A program made the translations under genes and the position numbers. Shown in pieces: positions 62,028 to 64,000 of a DNA stretch of 64,000 nucleotides (the stretch's first letter is position 1; the number at the start of each line of letters is the position of its first letter). The notes below the pieces were generated by a model that searched no databases, was not told the DNA's origin, and worked only from the letters and a program-made list of their open reading frames with translations. This stretch comes from Porphyrobacter sp. AAP60 (GTDB lineage: Bacteria; Pseudomonadota; Alphaproteobacteria; Sphingomonadales; Sphingomonadaceae): NCBI RefSeq assembly GCF_001296025.1, contig NZ_LJHV01000002.1:1-64000 (forward strand), written 5' to 3'.

Positions 62028-63842
62028 TTATTGCCCGGATTGTGCCGCGATCCAGCGATCGATCTTGGCTTCGAGCACGGCGAGCGGCAGTCCGCCAGTG
62101 TTCAGCACCTGCTCGTGAAATGCCTTGATGTCGAAATTGCCGCCCAGCTTCGTTTCGGCCCGCTTGCGCAACTCCTGGATCTTGAGCGCGCCGATCTTGT
62201 AGGCCAGAGCCTGGCTGGGAATAGCGATGTAGCGTTCCACTTCGGCCACCACTTCGGTGCGGGTCATGCCGGAGTTCTGCATCATGAAATCGATCGCCTG
62301 CTCGCGGCTCCAGCCCTTGGCGTGGATGCCGGTATCGACCACCAGCCGCATCGCGCGCAGCTGTTCGTCCTGCAAGGTTCCGTAACGGTTCCACGGGTCC
62401 TTGTAGAAGCCCATCTCGTTACCCAGCGTTTCGGCATAAAGCGCCCAGCCTTCGACAAAGGCGGTGGTGCCGCCATAGCGCATGAAATTCGGCAGCGCCT
62501 CGTTTTCCTGCGCGAGGCTGATCTGGAAATGGTGCCCCGGCGCACCCTCATGCAGGTACAGCGTGACATTGCCGGTGGTCAGCCGGCTCGGCAAATCATA
62601 GGCGTTGAAATAGAACACACCCGGCCGTTTGCCGTCGGCTGAACCCGATTGGTAGGAACCGCCTGCCTCGAACTGTTCGGTCGACGGATCATAGGGACGG
62701 ATTTCCAGCCGCGATTTCGGGGTCAGCGAAAAGTAGTCGCCGATCTTGGCGTCAACCCGCTTGCCGATATCGTAATAGGACTGGGTCAGGGCCTCGCGGC
62801 TTTTGGGCTGGAACTTGGGATCGGTGCGCACGTAATCGAAGAACTCGTTCAGCGTGCCCTTGAAGCGCACCTCTTTCTTCAGCTTTTCGAGATCAGCCTT
62901 GATGCGCGCGACTTCGGACAGGCCAAGCTGGTGGATCGTTTCGGCATCCAGCGGCAGCGTGGTCGATTCCTCGACCAGCATGGCGTAAAGTTCTGCGCCG
63001 CCCTTCATCTGCGACAGGCCCACGCTGGTGCGCGCTACGGGAAGATATTCATCGCGCAGGAAATCGCGCAAAGCGGTGTTGGCGGCGTAGAGCTGCTTGG
63101 TCTTGGCCTCGTAGGCAGCGGCAAGCCGCGCCTGATCTGCGGCGGAGATTTCGTCCGGGAAGGATTGAACCGGCGCCATGAACGGGGATTCGGCAACCGG
63201 CTTGGCCAATTGCGTATCCAGCTGGGTGATCATGATTTCGGTGGTCAGGCGAGTTTCCAGCACGCCGGTTTTCATGCCTTCGCGGAACTTGCCGATCGCA
63301 CGCTCGATGAAGTCGATATAATCATCATGCCGCGCCAGATTGTCTTCGTAATGCGCGAGCGTTTCGAACGGTGCGACCCCGGTGCCGCCGGCAAAGGTCG
63401 GATAGAAGGTGTGCAGTCCGAAAAAGTGGTTGATCGGGCGAACTTCAGTCAGCGCGCGGATCGCATCGCTTGCACCTTTCAGCGATTGTTCTTCGGTATA
63501 TTTGAACACATCGTAGGCAAGCTGGTCGGTCTCGGACAGTTTCGACCGGTCAATCTGCGCCAGCAATGCGAGGTTGAGCTGCGTGTCGGTACGCGCCGCG
63601 ATGAAGGCGGAATCGGTGAGGAAATCGCCCAGCCGATCGGCGTTTTCATCCTCGCCGCGAAACAGACGGCTGAGCGGATTGAGCGCCAGTTCGCGTGCGT
63701 CGGCATCGTCGAACAGGGCGAACAGCTTGTCATGCTCGCTTTGCGACGCTTCTGTGGCGGCGGGTTCGGGATTGGTTTGCGCGTAGGCCGGAGCAGCAAG
63801 CAGCAGCGCCGTTGAAGCAGCAAGAACGAGACGGAAGGTCAT
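62028..63842 (-). CDS. DUF885 family exported protein (second paralogue)
   Basis: A 604-residue protein with a Sec signal (VLAASTALLLAAPAYAQ) and the complete DUF885 signature HEGAPGHHFQI near residue 430. The C-terminal region (MRLVVDTGIHAKGWSREQAIDFM, IPSQALAYKIG) matches the first DUF885 protein in this window. A putative metallo-hydrolase of the periplasm. The last 158 bases of the window (63843-64000) hold no supported gene. Confidence 0.9.
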   Translation of the reverse strand: MTFRLVLAASTALLLAAPAYAQTNPEPAATEASQSEHDKLFALFDDADARELALNPLSRLFRGEDENADRLGDFLTDSAFIAARTDTQLNLALLAQIDRSKLSETDQLAYDVFKYTEEQSLKGASDAIRALTEVRPINHFFGLHTFYPTFAGGTGVAPFETLAHYEDNLARHDDYIDFIERAIGKFREGMKTGVLETRLTTEIMITQLDTQLAKPVAESPFMAPVQSFPDEISAADQARLAAAYEAKTKQLYAANTALRDFLRDEYLPVARTSVGLSQMKGGAELYAMLVEESTTLPLDAETIHQLGLSEVARIKADLEKLKKEVRFKGTLNEFFDYVRTDPKFQPKSREALTQSYYDIGKRVDAKIGDYFSLTPKSRLEIRPYDPSTEQFEAGGSYQSGSADGKRPGVFYFNAYDLPSRLTTGNVTLYLHEGAPGHHFQISLAQENEALPNFMRYGGTTAFVEGWALYAETLGNEMGFYKDPWNRYGTLQDEQLRAMRLVVDTGIHAKGWSREQAIDFMMQNSGMTRTEVVAEVERYIAIPSQALAYKIGALKIQELRKRAETKLGGNFDIKAFHEQVLNTGGLPLAVLEAKIDRWIAAQSGQ

Positions 63843-64000
63843 TGTAAAAGTCCCAAGGAAGAGGAATGCATTTCGGGACGCGCTATCCCTGTCGCGCAAC
63901 CGTCACAAGCGCACCCGCGACGAGCGACGCTGGCACTTCGACCGGTGTCATGACGCCAAACTGTAGCGCGCTGCGTGGAAGGCGGCGTCGGCGCGCAGTT

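Noticed and set aside
63883-64000. Possible 3' end of a minus-strand gene running off the right edge
   Set aside because: The frame is open for 38 codons to the edge but has no recognisable motif; too short to support.

Overview
The window is high-GC chromosomal DNA from an alphaproteobacterium, most likely Sphingomonadales and probably Erythrobacteraceae (an inference from gene content and order; no search was run). Pointers are a CcrM-type GANTC methyltransferase, perfect alphaproteobacterial parS sites, large TonB-dependent receptors, an EcfG-type stress promoter, tandem entericidins, an ABA4-like protein, a three-subunit PntAA/PntAB/PntB transhydrogenase behind a tiny cytochrome oxidase subunit IV gene, and a beta-helix/SO2930-cytochrome/hydrolase operon. 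No phage, insertion sequence, CRISPR array, plasmid function or defence system was seen. This is mostly dense core genome with many ATGA, TTGA and TAATG junctions.

Layout. 1-4.6 kb: poly-glycine tail of a gene cut by the left edge, a TAT-type DUF885 lipoprotein, DUF3597, a small membrane protein, a TonB-like protein, a REP-like inverted pair and an alpha/beta hydrolase. 4.7-7.3 kb: two cysteine desulfurases and a 2Fe-2S ferredoxin (Fe-S biogenesis), with a palindromic element between the desulfurases and a parS site inside the second. 7.3-18.8 kb: DUF202, DJ-1/PfpI, parC, a two-repeat exported protein, a chain cca/nudix/DUF1285/GNAT/sugar dehydrogenase on the minus strand, then rnhB, ccrM with GANTC sites upstream, folP and a second parS. 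18.9-24.9 kb: an SDR, an NtrC-like regulator with an altered GAFTGA loop, and the pnt operon containing two microproteins. 25-28.2 kb: beta-helix protein, diheme cytochrome and hydrolase. 28.3-33.8 kb: racemase-like protein, dgt, NAD(P)-binding protein, ABA4-like, acyl-CoA ligase, DUF938. 33.8-40.1 kb: two entericidins, two DMT transporters, cpaF beside a run of five hairpins, and glmS. 40.2-50 kb: GGDEF-EAL protein, purQ-purS, a TonB receptor, an M16 peptidase, purC and tRNA-Phe. 50-55.5 kb: yacG/RNase E-G-like/maf/infA, and a 1059-residue TonB receptor carrying an inserted two-repeat cysteine module. 55.6-64 kb: an HI0933-family flavoprotein, a stress operon (68-residue protein, HPF, host-attachment protein) behind an EcfG-like promoter, uvrC, a membrane protein, an OmpA-family protein and a second DUF885 protein.

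How it fits together. Two parS sites 12 kb apart, with parC and ccrM nearby, suggest an origin-proximal region bound by ParB and under GANTC methylation control. The most unusual protein is the second TonB receptor, whose barrel is interrupted by glycine-rich linkers and two gapless 70-residue repeats, each with a Cys pair 60 residues apart. The pnt microprotein, the parS-coded peptide inside a cysteine desulfurase, the altered sigma-54 loop and the hairpin array are the other signals worth following.
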